From Acidobacteriota bacterium (GTDB lineage: Bacteria > Acidobacteriota > UBA890), in contig JADFNY010000047.1 in assembly GCA_022563115.1 (NCBI GenBank), positions 1 to 13,748 of the forward strand: a stretch of DNA of 13,748 nucleotides. Direction: 5' to 3'. Position 1 is the first letter of the stretch. Each line of letters opens with the position of its first letter. A model generated the notes under the pieces. The model was not told the DNA's origin. It did not search any database and saw only the letters and a program-made list of their open reading frames with translations. Of the stretch, positions 13,719 to 13,748 are shown in pieces. Position numbers and translations under genes: made by a program.

Positions 13719-13748
13719 TCATCGGTGGGCGCGCTTGCCGCGATAGCA

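Larger units (their letters stand above)
13357..13748. other. Non-coding or decayed region upstream of the malic enzyme gene
   Basis: About 390 nt without an intact gene. It holds the malic enzyme leader (pyrimidine-rich on the minus strand), a possible TACAAT -10 box, a transporter remnant (13506-13718) and a short minus-strand stretch at 13448-13495 that reads HARYPREFFSALLTTE, which recalls a conserved piece of DNA polymerase III alpha subunits. No plus-strand gene is convincing. The right edge cuts the region. Confidence 0.5.

Overview
The window is GC-rich bacterial DNA with dense coding, G/C-biased third codon positions, frequent GTG/TTG starts and 4-nt gene overlaps. It reads as a piece of chromosome from an aerobic or facultative heterotroph. 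Taxonomy cannot be fixed from the sequence. A high-GC proteobacterial or deltaproteobacterial-like lineage (for example Myxococcota or Binatota) or an actinobacterium would fit; I hold this weakly.

Layout. (1) 1-1217, plus strand: a DsbA-fold 2-hydroxychromene-2-carboxylate isomerase-like protein, then a short exported protein carrying only the first half of an F5/8 type C (discoidin) domain. (2) 1287-2897, plus strand: an AMP-forming acyl-CoA synthetase of the medium-chain/benzoate-ligase type. (3) 2920-3848, minus strand: a TrmJ-type tRNA 2'-O-methyltransferase, preceded by a 34-codon remnant of a phosphoribulokinase/uridine-kinase P-loop. (4) 3849-3933: a divergent intergenic region with a perfect inverted repeat overlapping a plausible promoter. 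(5) 3934-11653, plus strand: six genes that look like one operon, namely the iron-sulfur, molybdopterin and FAD subunits of a molybdenum hydroxylase (order S-L-M), an NCS1 nucleobase/hydantoin transporter, a cyclase-family (PF04199) metal hydrolase and an amidase-signature enzyme. The first five are joined by four successive 4-nt start/stop overlaps. (6) 11650-13356, minus strand: an NAD-type malic enzyme whose stop codon shares a CTAG with the amidase stop. (7) 13357-13748: the malic enzyme leader and promoter region, with the decayed C-terminal end of a nucleobase permease-like transporter and perhaps another gene scrap.

How the genes may work together (inference). The six-gene operon reads as uptake plus stepwise breakdown of an N-heterocycle. 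NCS1 would import the ring compound. The molybdenum hydroxylase would oxidise the carbon next to a ring nitrogen to give a lactam. The cyclase-family hydrolase would open the lactam, as isatin hydrolase does, and the amidase would cleave the remaining linear amide. The hydroxylase large subunit has the PYRGAGR signature instead of the Cys-containing loop of true (form I) CO dehydrogenase, so a carboxydotroph reading is not supported. The actual substrate is unknown. I see no regulator and no molybdenum-cofactor insertion gene in the window.

The most notable points are this catabolic module, a 12-codon tandem duplication at the end of the large subunit gene that duplicates the ribosome binding site of the next gene, the P-loop remnant, and the palindromic promoter that may give a leaderless transcript.
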